From Clonostachys chloroleuca (Eukaryota; Ascomycota; Sordariomycetes; Hypocreales; Bionectriaceae): a stretch of 64,000 nucleotides of DNA. Where the stretch lies: contig JBANAY010000003.1 of NCBI GenBank assembly GCA_037952775.1, forward strand, positions 7,626,001-7,690,000. Reading direction: 5' to 3'. A model generated the notes under the pieces. That model was not told where the DNA came from and made no database searches. It was given only the letters and a program-made list of their open reading frames with translations. The translations under genes and the position numbers were made by a program. Shown one piece after another: positions 1 through 12,381 of this stretch. Numbering within the stretch: position 1 is the first letter of the stretch; every line of letters begins with the position of its first letter.

Positions 1-609
1 GACCGCCAGTATCCAGCCCCCCGAGGCTCGTATCAAGTCGCGAAAATATCGTCTTTGGCGATGTTCTGTGCTACATCAGCGCAACCAATGGATGGAGCGA
101 ATCGGCTTTCTTGTTCAGCCTGCCAGTAAGGTGATCATCCGTCGTCCGCCTCACTTTGTCGATCGGCAAAAGCGCGCCAAAGAAGCGCCCGGATTTAGCC
201 TTATAAGACCTCTAATATAGCCTTGTGGTGTGAGTAAGATGCGCCACATTCGCCACATCGTTGGCATGCAGAAAAAAAGAAAGGAAAAAGGATCGATGAG
301 GTGTTCTCTGTGCGGCAAAGTAAGGTGAGATTTAACCGCGCAGCCGCCAAACGAGGCTTGTGATGATGGGCCGGATGTGCACAGTTGGAGTTTTGGAAGG
401 GATTCCCTGGCTAAACGGCTATCCGCCTTATTTTAAATTGTCCATGATATATCAAACATACTGGCAGACCTCCTCGTGGTGTCCTGCCACCTTCCTGATC
501 TCATATAAAATCCGCCATTACCTCGCATCGCCATCTCCACCAAGGCGATGATCTTTCTCCATAACCAGCTAACTCATATTACATTGGCGCCCCCCAATTA
601 TATCCTCCT
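1..609. other. Left-edge region, no assigned gene
   Basis: No gene is assigned. One + strand frame is open from about base 2 to about 220 (roughly 70 codons, ending in TAG) and could be the tail of a gene outside the window, but I recognise nothing in it. The rest is the 3' flank of the minus-strand NUP82 gene. Confidence 0.3.
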
Positions 610-3367
610 TCAGAGCGTTTGTAGCCTCTCCAATCTCGCCCTGACAGCCTCGACGAGGGCTGTCTCTCTAGACAGGAGACCCTGAACTTGCTGGAGCTTG
701 GATCGTCGTATGTCTTGCGGGATCCGGAGCTCTGTGGTGCCCAAGCTGCCCGAGCCCGTCACGCCTTCAGCCTTCTTGAGAGCCGCGACCTCGTCCAGCA
801 GCTCATCCTGCAAGGTCTTGGCCTCTTCCAATCGCTTCCAGAGCGGCTTAGATGCGCCCGAGGCCCCGGCCTGGTTATTCCGATCACCGCCTTCGGAAGA
901 GGTCCGTTCCGATAAGCTCTCCTCCATCGTTCTGACCTCGTTGAAGAACGCGCGCTCCTTGGCGCTAAGATCCCTCGTCGTCGCCTTGCCGATGATCTTG
1001 CGGAGCCCTTCGACACGCTTAGTGAGTCTGTCCTGTCGATCCTGCGCTTCGGCAATCCTTCGCTCATATGCTGCATTATCACCCTCGCCATCGTCGCGAT
1101 TAGCTCCACTAATAGTCTCAATCTTGCTCCGCACTTGGTTCGCCTTATTCACCTGTTGGCGGAGCTCGGCTTGGAGGACCTCACAGCGTCGGAACACCTC
1201 TGACGCGGCACTCCTAGCCGGTAGGTCTCATCGGCAAGGAGCTTATGTGCGTCTGTGAATATGCCAAGCGTCACGGGACTCAGCCTCACTTCTTGGTTGA
1301 CGAGCGTCTTGTGACGCGACGTGCGCAGGCGGTCGAGCATCGTCGGCAGGTGGGATGGCTGGTCAAAGGCATGAGACGGCTGGAAGACGGGGCGAGGCTC
1401 GTAGAAGTCCAACGGCGCGGGGACCGCCTCGAGCTCGCGTACGGGGCTGCTCTCCAGCTTGACGAGCACGAGATCGGTTTCGGGGGAGTCGAACGTCAAC
1501 GCAATTGGCTCATAGGGGGTGGCAGAGAGGAGAAAGTAGCCGACATCAGGATCCTGCAAAACCACGGCTGCCGCAAGAGGAACAACCGCGTCTGAAGTGG
1601 GCTGCGAAAACAATCGGTCTCGTGACGATTGTGAATTGACCACCAGGCCGATTCTGAAGTCTGTGCCCGCCTCTGAGTCTCCCGCGAGTTCCTTTTCGAG
1701 GCGGAATATCCAGGGTGCCAGGGAGAGGAAGACAATGCCAGCGTGATGTGTAACATACAGGTTGTACCGGGACATGACGTCTTGGCTGAAGACCGGCCAG
1801 CTTTCCTCGTTGACCTCGACCGGGCTCATGGTATCAATGGCCTGGAAAGCCAGGAGTTCTGATGATAGGCTTGAATCAGCCAGTAAGCGCCCCAGTCGCG
1901 ACTTGCTCTTGGGGGGAGCCATTGGGCTTGGACACCGTCCAGATCTAGGTACACTCGAACCTGGCCACTAGCAGACAAGAGGCTGACCACGGTAAGCGAG
2001 GCGCCCTCTCGGTCTCGCTCTTCCAATTCCAATTCCTCCTCTTCCCCAAGCATCAATTCGTCGGTTTCCGTCTTCTTTCCAATGACCACAATGTCTGTGA
2101 TTGCTGTATCCAAATCGTCGCCCGTCTCTGGGTCTGCGTTTAGGTCGAAAGGCCCTTGTAGTCTAGGAATGGTACCAGGTCGCGAGGGTCGGTTGTAGAC
2201 TTCGATCATCGGTTCGCCGGGCGGCCCCTCCAGAACAGTAGGTTCCTGAGCGTCAAGTTCGCCCATCCACTCGAGCTGCTGTTGTGCCAAGAGTTTCTCG
2301 TAGTCGGAAACCTCGGGGTCGTCTTCGATACTGGCCACCGTTGTGACAATGGAAACCGACAACGAGGGAATCAGGGTCGGCGGAGGCGCCCACTTCTGGG
2401 GCAGAAGAGGGCACAGAGCATAAACATCGCCTTCTCGCATCGCTATCCAAAGCGTCATGGGGTCCCAGCCTCCCGATCCCTTAGTCGCGAAGCTTGCGGC
2501 CGCCACTTCCATATCGAAGGAGTCGGGCGAAAATCCCTTGTTCGTTGCCGTGACAGACGCTGAGAAATCCTGATCCAAGCTCGTTCCGTCAGCAAGCTTC
2601 TTCAAGTCGACGGAGGTCGTGGGGTTGTCGAAGGACCATCGGTTCGCGGCATCGATTTCCCAGACTCGGACAATCGCATCGGCGGTGACTGTGACGAGGC
2701 AAGTGCCGTTCACTCCCAGAGGATGCCATAGCGCGGACATGATGGGTGCTCGTGATGTTACGTGGGTCGTAGGTCCGAGGGTGAACATCTTGGGCTTCAG
2801 CGGCCCATTGTCTTCGCTGGTCAGATGTGACGAATCGGGGAGTACGCAGATGTGGACGGTGTATGCGGTGAGGATGGCTAGATAGTTGGAGTTTTGGGAG
2901 ATGACGAGCTGTCGAATGTCTTCGGCACAACGCGTTTTGATGGTCTACAAGTCCTGTCGTCAGCAGCTAGGTCCAGAATACACAATTAAACGGATCAATA
3001 AACAGATGTGCTGATGTCTAGCTCGCCCACTCACCCTCATGCCAGGTGCGTGCTCCAGATCCACGTCGGATTCAACGGACGCGAAAGAGTCCTCTGTCTT
3101 GATCCTGGTTCCATATCCGCCGTTTCTCGAATGTCGGGCAGTCCACTGCTCTTTGATATAGGCGAGGTCACCCCAGCGGATCTCCTTGCCAACGGCGACA
3201 AAGACCTGTGTGCCCCAACGAGCGATTGTTCTCCTCGGGCCGGGCTGGTGCTGTGTCTTGGTGGATAGAGCCTGGGGTCGGGCGAGGTCGGCGATGGGTT
3301 CGAAGAGCTGATGGCCTGGGGCATTCTTGGCCAGCCAAGGGGCCGAATAGCTCTTGACCTTGGGCAT
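610..3367 (-). CDS. NUP82: Nucleoporin Nup82 (frame interrupted twice)
   Basis: This is the cytoplasmic-face nuclear pore subunit that anchors the Nup159/Nsp1 complex used in mRNA export. Exon 1 runs 3367-3035 from the first ATG of the frame (Met-Pro-Lys-Val-Lys-Ser). An intron spans 3034-2945 (GTGAGT...TAG, phase 0). Exon 2 runs 2944-610. The N-terminal two thirds look like a beta-propeller (for example LWHPLGVNGTCLVTVTADA), followed by acidic linkers and a C-terminal coiled coil (EEAKTLQDELLDEVAALKK), which is the Nup82/Nup88 order. Corrected length is about 889 aa, normal for filamentous fungi. As read, the frame breaks twice by one missing base: in the run of six G on the + strand at 1911-1916 (...QWLPP then KSKSRLGRLL), and near 1208-1209 (...YRLGV then SEVFRRCE). 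Coding character continues smoothly across both sites, so consensus errors are more likely than decay. Confidence 0.88.
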
Positions 3368-4256
3368 TGCGCGTGTCGTTCGTCCGACGGTCGGGTCGAG
3401 GCTGAGAAAGGAAGCTTCGTGTGGTAACAAAGAGAGTGCGGCCGAGACAGGACAAGTCTGGCAGCTGACGAGATAGTAGCTCCCCAGATACGGAGCTGCT
3501 GCCTAGACCTGGAAAGTGAGGCTGAAGAGAGGATGAAGCAGAAAGGAAAGCAGCCAAGGAAAAGATGGAATGGTGGAAAGCGACCAGTCAGTCGGCTGTT
3601 ACATGCAACAAAAACAGAGAACAAGCTCATCAGTTGGCGCAGGAAAAAAGTGTTGGCTGGGGCCAAAAGTATAGTGACTTTGGAGTCGTGGGTCTCTGCC
3701 GTCCAGGCAGCTGGCGTCAGACAAAGGCCCAACAGGCGAGTGGGCAGTTCCTGAGCTTTACACGGATACAAAATTGAAGCGATGTATATTTCCAGCTGTA
3801 GATATCCTCCTCAAATCTACAATAGCGTCTGCGAGCAAGAAATATTCAATCCAGGACACGGCGGCAGAGCACATGCACCTTCGCCTTGGCTGCTACGGGA
3901 GCCACAGTGAATGTACCGGTACCTTGCATGGCTGCTCGTCCCCTGCATGGGCCAATCCACTGGGCGGACCCACTCTTCCCTTCCAGATTCAGTTGCTTAA
4001 CTTCAATCTTGAACATCAACTTTACTTTCGGCCATTGTCTTCACAGATCGTCGCAGCTACGACAACCATCTGCCGCCCTTGTGCCGGTCAAGCCACCACT
4101 CTGTGCGCCTGCTGCTTACGCCAAGCCGTGGCCATCCAATTTTCGGATTGTGTATCATCTAGCGTCAGAAGCGCGACGGCAGCCTCCAGCTTCGCTTAGG
4201 CTTGACTACACCAGAGAAGCTTTCGAATATCAGGCTGCTTCAGCACAACCGCCAAC
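3368..4256. promoter_or_regulatory. Shared divergent promoter NUP82 / CBC2
   Basis: This 889-base gap separates two divergently transcribed genes for nuclear mRNA handling (export and cap binding), so it must hold both 5' UTRs and core promoters. No clear TATA box or known operator was recognised. The short open frames here lack coding character. Confidence 0.5.
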
Positions 4257-4848
4257 ATGCGGCCCAACGAACCATACAGCACAGTCGATCGCCTGGACCG
4301 GCCCAGCGCATACTACAACAAGGTGAGATCCCACCACACCCCCTCCAACCCAAGCCTCGCACCTAACACAACCTCCCCAGAACAAACGCCGCCGCGACCA
4401 CCGTGACGACGACGCCAATGGCGACGCCCCAGCCGAGCCGCCCGTCGACCCCCTCGCCAACGCCACGACCCTCTACGTGGGCAACCTGTCGTTCTACACC
4501 ACGGAGGAGCAGGTCTACGAGCTCTTCTCTAAGGTGGGCGAGATCAAGCGCCTGATCATGGGCCTCGACCGCTTCGCCAAGACGCCCTGCGGCTTCTGCT
4601 TCGTCGAGTACTACACCCACCAGGACGCCCTCGACTGCATGAAGTACATTGGCGGCACCAAACTGGACGAGCGCATCATCCGGACCGACCTGGACCCCGG
4701 GTTCGAGGAGGGCAGGCAGTACGGCCGCGGCAAGTCTGGCGGCCAGGTGCGCGACGAGTACCGCGAGGACTTTGACGAGGGGCGCGGTGGCGTTGGTAGG
4801 GCGATCCAGACGGATGGGAGGGAGTACGACGATGAGCCCAGACGCTGA
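4257..4848 (+). CDS. CBC2: Nuclear cap-binding protein subunit 2 (CBP20)
   Basis: This is the small subunit of the nuclear cap-binding complex, which binds the 7-methylguanosine cap of RNA polymerase II transcripts together with CBP80. Exon 1 is 4257-4322 ([20 protein letters not shown]...), the intron is 4323-4380 (GTGAGA...CCCCAG), and exon 2 is 4381-4848, giving 177 aa against about 156 in human. A single RRM starts around residue 43: RNP2 is [10 protein letters not shown] and RNP1 is CGFCFVEY, preceded by the CBP20-type phrase [17 protein letters not shown]. The conserved downstream [19 protein letters not shown] and a Gly/Arg-rich C-terminal tail are present. The RRM positions expected to stack on the cap (Tyr/Phe of the N-terminal YY and RNP motifs) are intact. 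Confidence 0.95.
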
Positions 4849-5327
4849 GATTGTTTACTTTGGGGATAATTGGAGAACGGACTACGAAGAGTACGACAGC
4901 AAAGGAAAGAGATCACCAGGCCTAGTTCTTGTATCAGAGGAGGCTCGCCCTGTACGAAATAGAAAATATTGCGATAGATACCCGCGAGGAAAAGAATGGT
5001 GCAAGCGAGGTAGTTTCTGGTCTTGATATTTGGAAAAAAAGAAGAATTGCTATTTTGGCCAGCCCATCCATTATCTATGAGCGGTCGTTTTTGCCTGGTG
5101 GTGGTGGTGATACATATACAAATGTGCAGAATTCTATTTCTGCCTCTCTCTCATGCCACAGTCGATCCCCGCCAGCGCCGAGCGGGTTAGGTCAAACATA
5201 AAGTGTTGTACATGGTAGTTCGTCGCCCCAGTACGTGTAAAAACGCCTCCATCCCCATTGCATGCCCAGCTTCGTAGTCGGTCTCGTCTCGATCGGATTA
5301 TACAGCCCAACGCCCCAATTGCGCAGT
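4849..5327. other. Convergent 3' region CBC2 / MRPL31
   Basis: The 3' ends of two convergent genes face each other here. No coding character and no recognised element. Confidence 0.5.
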
Positions 5328-5727
5328 TTAGAAACCAGGGGGGTTGACTCTTTGCGAAACTCTCGTCCACTTGGGAAGCTCTGCGTAGCCGGTCAGTAAT
5401 CCAATCGCCCAACATCATCATCCCTCTCTCCCCGGCTAGAAACATACTGTGGATGCCCTTTCGATAGCGCTTGGCCTTGCGGTCAAACAGGGTGTATTTG
5501 TCCTTGGGCAGCATCTCGGCCTCGGTGGGCATCTCGGCCTTCCACCGCTCCACGGCCGGCAGCACCTGCCCCTGCTTGGCGAGCGCGGCGTCAATGGTCG
5601 CAACGACGCCGTCGACGGCCCTGAGGCGCTCACGGTGCCGCCTCTTCTGGAACTTGGACAGCCGCCAGGGGATCTTCCACAGGAGACCGCCGGACAGCGG
5701 GTTTGTGATTCGGAATGGGCCAAACAT
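5328..5727 (-). CDS. MRPL31: Mitochondrial large-subunit ribosomal protein L31 (mL60)
   Basis: This is a fungal-specific protein of the mitochondrial 54S ribosomal subunit. Exon 1 is 5727-5448, the intron is 5447-5381 (GTATGT...GCAG), and exon 2 is 5380-5328, giving 110 aa. The start is the ATG of MFGPFRITNPLSGGLLWKIP. An upstream in-frame Met at 5820 adds a Pro-rich stretch not typical of the family, so I prefer the internal start. Diagnostic features are the basic N-terminus with WKIPWRLSKFQKRRHR, the Trp-Lys-Ala-Glu-Met-Pro-Thr-Glu motif and the C-terminal LPKWTRVSQRVNPPGF, which is only completed by splicing. The protein doubles as its own mitochondrial import signal in this family. Confidence 0.92.
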
Positions 5728-6137
5728 CGTCTCTCTGTCTGGCGTTGAGGGTTCGGGAGGAGGGGGGAGGGCGGTTCGGTTTTTGGAGACTGGTGCGAGA
5801 TGCTCCAAACTTTTTGGCATTGGCTGATGCGAAGCTTGGGGTGGAGCGGAATATCCCGAGCCCCGGTACCACTGTTGGACGACTCACAAAGAACCACATG
5901 AGAGTTACCCACACACACTGTGGGGTCAGCTCCCATCAACTCGAGTTGGTCGCATATTCGAGAGTCAACCCCCCGGTCGGCGAGTAGGATTGTTCTTGAC
6001 AGCAGAACAGCGCGTGACGACGACAGCGACGGCACCGCCTCACCACCACAGCGAGGGGACATACGTACGAGAAGAGTCGCCGGGTCTGCACTGTGCGCTA
6101 GGTCACGCCGTCAAATGCACATCTGCCGGGCGCCACC
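5728..6137. promoter_or_regulatory. Shared divergent promoter MRPL31 / TRS20
   Basis: A 410-base gap between two divergent housekeeping genes. It holds both promoters. No specific motif was recognised. Confidence 0.4.
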
Positions 6138-6699
6138 ATGAGCTACTACTTCGCCATTGTCGGGTCGCAGGACAATCCGCTGTTCGAGCATGAGTTTGGC
6201 ACATCGAAGCAGGGCGGCGACGGCCAGTCTCGCTTCACCGACCAAGTGAGGCACCTGAACCAGTTTATCCTGCACTCGAGCCTCGATATCGTCGAGGAGG
6301 TTCAATGGTCACATGGCCAAATGTAAGCGTCGCCCTCCAGCTTCCCTGCTCTTTTGTAGCCATTGGAGACACATATTAACCCACCTGCGGTCTAGGTATC
6401 TCAAGTGCATCGATAAATTCTTCGACAACTACATCTCATGCTTCGTCACGGCCGGTAACGTCAAGTTCCTCCTCCTCCACCACCCCATCACCCCGAGCGG
6501 CACCAACTCCCGCTCATCGACAGCGATTGGCGCGAACCCCACGAGCCCCGCGACCGAGGAGGCAGTCAAGATGTTCTTCACGGAGGTGTACGAGAACTGG
6601 ATCAAGGCCATCATGAGCCCGTTCTACCAGGCCAACATGGAGGTCACGAGCCCCATATTCAGAACGAGGGTGGCAGCGGCCGGGCGGAAATACCTCTAA
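6138..6699 (+). CDS. TRS20: TRAPP complex subunit Trs20 / sedlin
   Basis: This is a core subunit of the TRAPP tethering complexes (Rab GEF for Ypt1) acting in ER-Golgi traffic and autophagy. Exon 1 is 6138-6322, the intron is 6323-6395 (GTAAGC...TCTAG, splitting the Met codon), and exon 2 is 6396-6699, giving 162 aa. The longin-like fold begins MSYYFAIVGSQDNPLFEHEF and continues with LNQFILHSSLDIVEE and the basic/aromatic YLKCIDKFFDNYISCFVTAG. It ends in the conserved TSPIFRTRV helix and a short tail. Length and order match sedlin orthologues. No anomaly was seen. Confidence 0.95.
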
Positions 6700-7001
6700 T
6701 TCGGCGGCGAGCGATACCATTTTACATAGATCAATTCAATACCACTGGCGTTATTCTAGGTTCTCAAATACAGCACATTTTACGTTGGCAAACAATAGTT
6801 CACACTAGCAAGCAGACGCACGATGGATGAGTTGATGTTTCAAGAGCAAATAATCATTGATGGTATTGTACTTTAATTTCCGTTGGTCGTCTTCCCTGAC
6901 GCCGACTAGCCCGTATCCCTTAACGCCTAATAAACCTCATCTGGCACACACATCGCGACTCATAACACACCAGCACCTTCCTAATGAGAAGAGGCAGGCG
7001 C

Positions 7002-7477
<476 letters not shown>

Positions 7478-9136
7478 GATGGATTAGTTGGAGAAGAGAA
7501 AATGGTGATGGAAGTTGTTGATGGATGAACGCGAGCGCGTTTCGTGATGATGCAATGTAATGTAGATGGGTTGTAGTGTGTACACAAGTGGGAGGGAGGA
7601 GTGGGAAATGCAAGGTTGCGGGGGGGTGGCGGAGAGAGTTTATTATACACGCAGTCAAATCAGTAGAAACGCGCGTGAGCAGTCAGATCACTCGCCAGCC
7701 AAAAATAAAAAATCCGTTTCGGCGTGGGGCTAGGCCAAATGAGGGAGTGCTCACAATCACTGCTTGTAGCTGAAGCTCTCAGGTACTTGCTAGCTGAGTC
7801 TGATTTTTCATTGGTCAGATTGCAGCCTTAGCTCGCTTTTTATTTTCCTGATCGCATGACTAAGCACTGCTCCCCCCATGCTTGGTTACTGATCGCAGAG
7901 CTCTGTGGATCGCGCTGGCACACGCGTCTCGCTTGGAGTTTCTTGGTCGGTGAAAGGCATGTTCTCGATGAACGGAGCGCGTGGCCTGACCGTTTTGAGC
8001 ACCGTCTGGTGATTACCTTGGGTACAATGCTGCGGGAGGAGGTACATGCATTTAGCGTGTCACAGGGTGTGTAGGCATCTAGAATTGGGGAAGGACCTCT
8101 TGTTCGATCGTTGGCAGTACCTTCTCTGACCCAACGCGCTGGGCAGGTACCGATAGGACACCATAATTGCGCTCGCCTCATCGGCCAGAGAATATAGACA
8201 CTTGAAGTTTGTGAGACTCAATGCTGCCGCGACAAAGATCTTGAATGCTTCAAGGTACCTGAAATTATCCAAGAGACTTCGTGAACTTCCCACTCGCAAG
8301 ACTCGTGCTTTGAGATGTATTTTTCCGTAACAGCAGGTGTTCGTTTATTGCCCGCCATTGCTCGTGTTTCTCATTCACAAAATTGCGGAATGGAGATACT
8401 CAGATAATATCCCCATCGATTCATAGCTCATATTATCTTCCAAGAAATCTAACCTTTTCTCCTTTGCCACCGTTAATTACCGGAGGCTTTTTCGCCATCC
8501 AAGCAGGCCAAGGCCAGTCTTCTTACCCTATACCAATTTTTCTCGTCGACCTGTACCACTTCTTCGCGAACAAAAGAGTAGAGATCAGCTCAAAGAGTAG
8601 TGGTTAGACCACTTTTCCTACCTAGGACTGATGAATTTGGATTCTTTCTGGTATTTCGGGATATCGTGGTTAGATGTTAAGGTAAAGATGTCCGAGTTGG
8701 ATAGCAATGTGAAAATGTCAGACCTATGTGGACGCTCGCCTAATCTGCACAGCAATTTCAACTCACTCGGAAGCGTTGTAGAGCAAGTGGCCTATCAGTT
8801 GTCTCACGCATGACATCATCTGTAAAAGAATGTAGTTTGAAGCATCACGGGGACATCGAGAAGGAAATATTCGGCTATTAACTGCCCCCCTCACCATCGG
8901 GATAATCTCATTGATTGAGCTGCCTGTTGATCCCTAAATAGCCGAAGAGGGGATTTTGTAGGTATTGGGTAGGAAGGTAACATCAAACATGACTGATCTT
9001 CAAGCAAACCAGCTCATCAATTATTCAATCGTAGCAATAAATTCAAGCATAGCAGCTCAGCGAAACCAGATCTATCCTCTCCTGCCGTAGATTCACATTG
9101 AATGGCTAATCACCAACTGTCAGAATCGCCTTAAGC
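7478..9136. other. Long intergenic region between histone H4 and GH3
   Basis: 1.66 kb without a recognisable gene. The first 300 bases are the H4 promoter and 5' leader (pyrimidine-rich on the H4 strand). The last few hundred bases form the promoter of the xylosidase gene and contain the inverted GGCTATT pair described separately. Several short open frames (for example 7840-8299 -, 8383-8813 +) show no family resemblance. Confidence 0.4.
8871..8945. promoter_or_regulatory. Inverted GGCTATT pair, possible XlnR/Xyr1 sites
   Basis: TCGGCTATT (8871-8879) and its reverse complement AATAGCCGA (8937-8945) lie 57 bases apart, 190-265 bases upstream of the xylosidase start. GGCTATT fits the GGC(A/T)4 motif reported for the xylanase regulator Xyr1/XlnR. 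The spacing and context suit a xylan-induced promoter. Function is inferred only. Confidence 0.35.
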
Positions 9137-11982
9137 ATGACCATATTAGGCGCCATTCTGCTTCTGGCCTTGAGCGGCTCAGCCCTCGCCCGCAATCCTC
9201 GCCAGCAAGTCTTCACCCGGCACTGCCGGCCAGCGCAGACCTACAATGCAGAGATAAGCTACAACGCATGCTATGTGGATGCCAGTTACTCCTGGGCCTC
9301 GCGTACGCTCTCTGGCATTGAGGTTGAGCTGCCCCGAAACACCCCGCAGACATGCGCAGACATCTGTGGACGGTTCGGGTACAAGTACGCGGGCGTGAAG
9401 AAGGGCAGGTATGTCACGTTCAATTGTGAGTGACCGCAGGAAGATGGAGAGCTAATTCGTATGCCTCTATAGCGTGTGCTTTTGTGGCAACCAGATCAAA
9501 GATGCAAAGGCTGAAGAATCCTCTTGCTACGTGGAATGCCCCGGCGATCCCCAGCAGACTTGCGGCGGAGAGGCTCAGACTGGCTCCTCTAATGTCTCAA
9601 TAAGCATCTGGAATGTCCTCAACCCACGAGACGCGGAAGAGGAGTCAGTCCACTTCCCTGATTGCACCCGCGAGCCTCTGTGCTCAAACAGGGTTTGCGA
9701 TACAAGCTTGTCTACCAAGGAGCGAGCCGCTGCTTTGGTATCCTTGTGGACGCCCGAAGAAAGAATCGGGAATCTTGTTGAGAAGGCGCTTGGTGTTCCC
9801 AGGCTCGGCATCAAACCGTACAACTGGTGGGCTGAAGGACTCCACGGCCTGGCTACTTCAGGTGTCGATTACAACTCTCCAGGATCGGGGGAGTGGGATT
9901 GCGCCACGTCGTTTCCCCAGCCCATTCTGATCGGAGCTGCCTTTGACGATGATCTGGTGACGGAGATTGCGGATGTCATTAGCACGGAGACCAGAGCTTA
10001 CAGCGCGGCTGGAAGGGTTGGCCTTGACCTATACGTAAGCATGTCTGCCCGCCGAGAATCCCTTGATGCGCAAGGAACTGACATCGCGTGCCAAAATCTA
10101 GACGCCCAATATCAACTCGTTCAAGGACCCTCGATGGGGCCGTGGGCAAGAGACGCCGGGAGAGGATCCCTTCCACCTGCAGAGCTACACCCGAGCTCTC
10201 CTCGCAGGGTTGGAGAGGAAAGTAGGAGGCTATAAAAAGGTCCTGGCCACCTGCAAGCATTTCGCAGCCAACGACTTCGAAACTGTCGGGAACATCACCA
10301 GGCACAACTTCAACGCCATCATCGGCCCGCAGGATCTCAACGAGTTCTACTTGGCTCCCTTCCGGGCATGCGCTGAGCGGGATGCCGGTGCCTTCATGTG
10401 CAGTTACAACTCTGTCAACGGTGCTCCAGCTTGCGCGAATAGTTATCTCATGGAGGAGATCCTCCGGGAGCACTGGGGTTGGGAGGCCGATGAGCACTAC
10501 ATCTCCACCGACTGTGGTGCGGTGGCTGATGTTTTCAAAAATCACGAGTATACAGACTCTTTGGGCGCTGCCGCCGCTGTCTCCCTCAAGGCTGGTGCTG
10601 ACCTCGAGTGCTCTGATGGGAACATAACTGCGTTGACCGAGGCATGGAAGAACGGCCTGATTAATGGGGCTGATATGGACAAAGCCTTGGTTCGACTATG
10701 GTCGTCGCTGATTTCGGTGGGCTGGTTTGACCCTCCCGACAAACAGGAGCTTAGGAAGCTCACTTTCAAGGATGTCAACACCGAAAAGGCCCAGAAGCTC
10801 ACCTATGATACAGCAGTTGCGGGCATCGTGTTGATCAAGAACGATGACCACCATCTCCCACTGCAAAAGGAAAGCGGCAAAGTCGCAATCATTGGTCCCT
10901 GGGCAAATGAGACGACCCAGATCTTGGGTAATTATCGCGGTCCGGCGCCCTACATCATCTCCATACTTCAAGCTGCAGACGAGATGGGTCTTGATTACAG
11001 TTGGGCGAATGGGTCGGGCATCAATGCCCCAGATGATACTCTCGATGAAGCGATTCAAAAGGCCACGGAAGCTGACGAAATATTTTTCATGGGAGGGATT
11101 GACAACACCATTGAGGATGAGGGTAGAGACAGACTGAACATCACCTGGCCCGAGCCTCAGCTGGATGTACTCCACAAGCTGAGCAGCCTCAACAAGCCGA
11201 TCACTGTTGTTCAATTTGGCGCCGGCCAGCTTGACGGCACGGAGCTTTTGGGAAGCAAGACCATCAAATCCATCCTGTGGGCTGGGTACCCAGGACAATC
11301 AGGTGGAAAGGCGGTTCTTGACATAATATATGGAGTTGCGGCGCCTGCCGGTCGGTTGCCGGTCACGCAGTATCCGGCAAAGTACGTGGATGAGGTGTCA
11401 GTCACTGACATGACCCTTCGACCAGGGCAGACTGGTTCCAACCCAGGGCGGACACACATGTGGTATACAGGCAAGGCTCCAGCCCCCTTCGGCCATGGTC
11501 TTCATTACACGGATTTTCAGGTGTCGATCGAGAAGAAAGCCATCTGGGCCGACGAGCTCACGACAGCTCCTGCTAACGTCTCCCAAGTGAAGTCGCCTAT
11601 AGCTGACCTGCCCTGGATGCACGCAATCAATCAAGGGATGATCAAGGTTGTAGTCAAGGTGAAGAACATTGGCAAGGTCGAGTCAGATTACGTCGCGCTG
11701 TTGTTCATGCGTAGTGAGGTTGGCCCGAAGCCTTACCCGCTGAAGACTCTTGCCGGGTACACTCGAATCAAGGCCATTCGCCCCGGCGAGGAGAAGCAAG
11801 CTGAAATCGTCCTGCAACTGGGGCGGTTCCTTCGCGTGGAGCAGAATGGCGACCAGGTGCTGTACCCTGGCATCTATGAGTTGTTTGTCGATGTTGACGA
11901 GAAAGCGAGCTTGGAGATTGAGTGGAAGGGAGAGGAGCCTGTGACTGTCGAGCACTTCCCAGAGCTATGGATCGCGCCCTAG
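9137..11982 (+). CDS. Secreted GH3 beta-xylosidase with N-terminal WSC domain
   Basis: This glycoside hydrolase family 3 enzyme is predicted to release xylose from xylo-oligosaccharides outside the cell. Exons are 9137-9408, 9473-10034 and 10102-11982 (introns 9409-9472 and 10035-10101), giving 904 aa. A signal peptide covers about residues 1-18 (MTILGAILLLALSGSALA). A complete eight-Cys WSC domain follows at about 30-135 (CYVD, CADIC, VCFCG, SSCYVECPGDPQQTCGG). Then come the GH3 N domain (WWAEGLHG, KDPRWGRGQETPGEDP, ATCKHFAANDFE), the nucleophile Asp at about 415 in STDCGAV, the GH3 C domain and a fibronectin-III-like tail. TPNINSFKDPRWGRGQE, typical of fungal xylosidases, is restored only by the second splice. 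The WSC fusion is unusual and suggests binding to wall or plant polysaccharide. Confidence 0.9.
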
Positions 11983-12381
11983 TGACTACCAGTAGAGCTG
12001 GAATTTGACTATGGTGTTTGCAGATCGGCCTATAAAGTCGGTAGTCACGCGAATGGAATGTCAATTGCCTGCTTGTAAATGCTGATTGTATTAAGATTGT
12101 GCCAGCCGTCATCTGAAGATGAGCCCAGTGACTGGCTGAATGTTCGAAACTATGAGACTATGAAACCATTTCCATATCTATTCATGCGTAATTAGGCCGT
12201 GAATCACATTAGATAACCCCCATTGATGCATTCCCTGCCCACTGCTACTCCATTATGCATTGTCCGTCCCATCTCTCATCTCCCATCCTATCATCCATCC
12301 CGCAAGTATCAAATTGGTGTGTTTCCTCCTTTCCAAACTGGGTATTGTCGCCATTGCTCCAAATCAAGACACGCCACACGC
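11983..12381. other. Convergent 3' region
   Basis: Holds the 3' flanks of the GH3 gene (+) and the GPI-protein gene (-). Nothing else was seen. Confidence 0.4.

Noticed and set aside
1900..1960. Intron as the cause of the NUP82 frame change
   Set aside because: The two frames overlap on the same conserved codons with no donor/acceptor pair; one missing C restores the family sequence exactly.
3774..4326. Overlapping + strand frames upstream of CBC2
   Set aside because: They lie in the promoter/leader, lack family resemblance, and the CBC2 N-terminus uses a different frame and start.
5728..5820. N-terminal extension of MRPL31
   Set aside because: The extension is Pro-rich and not seen in the family; the internal Met begins the conserved MFGPFR sequence.
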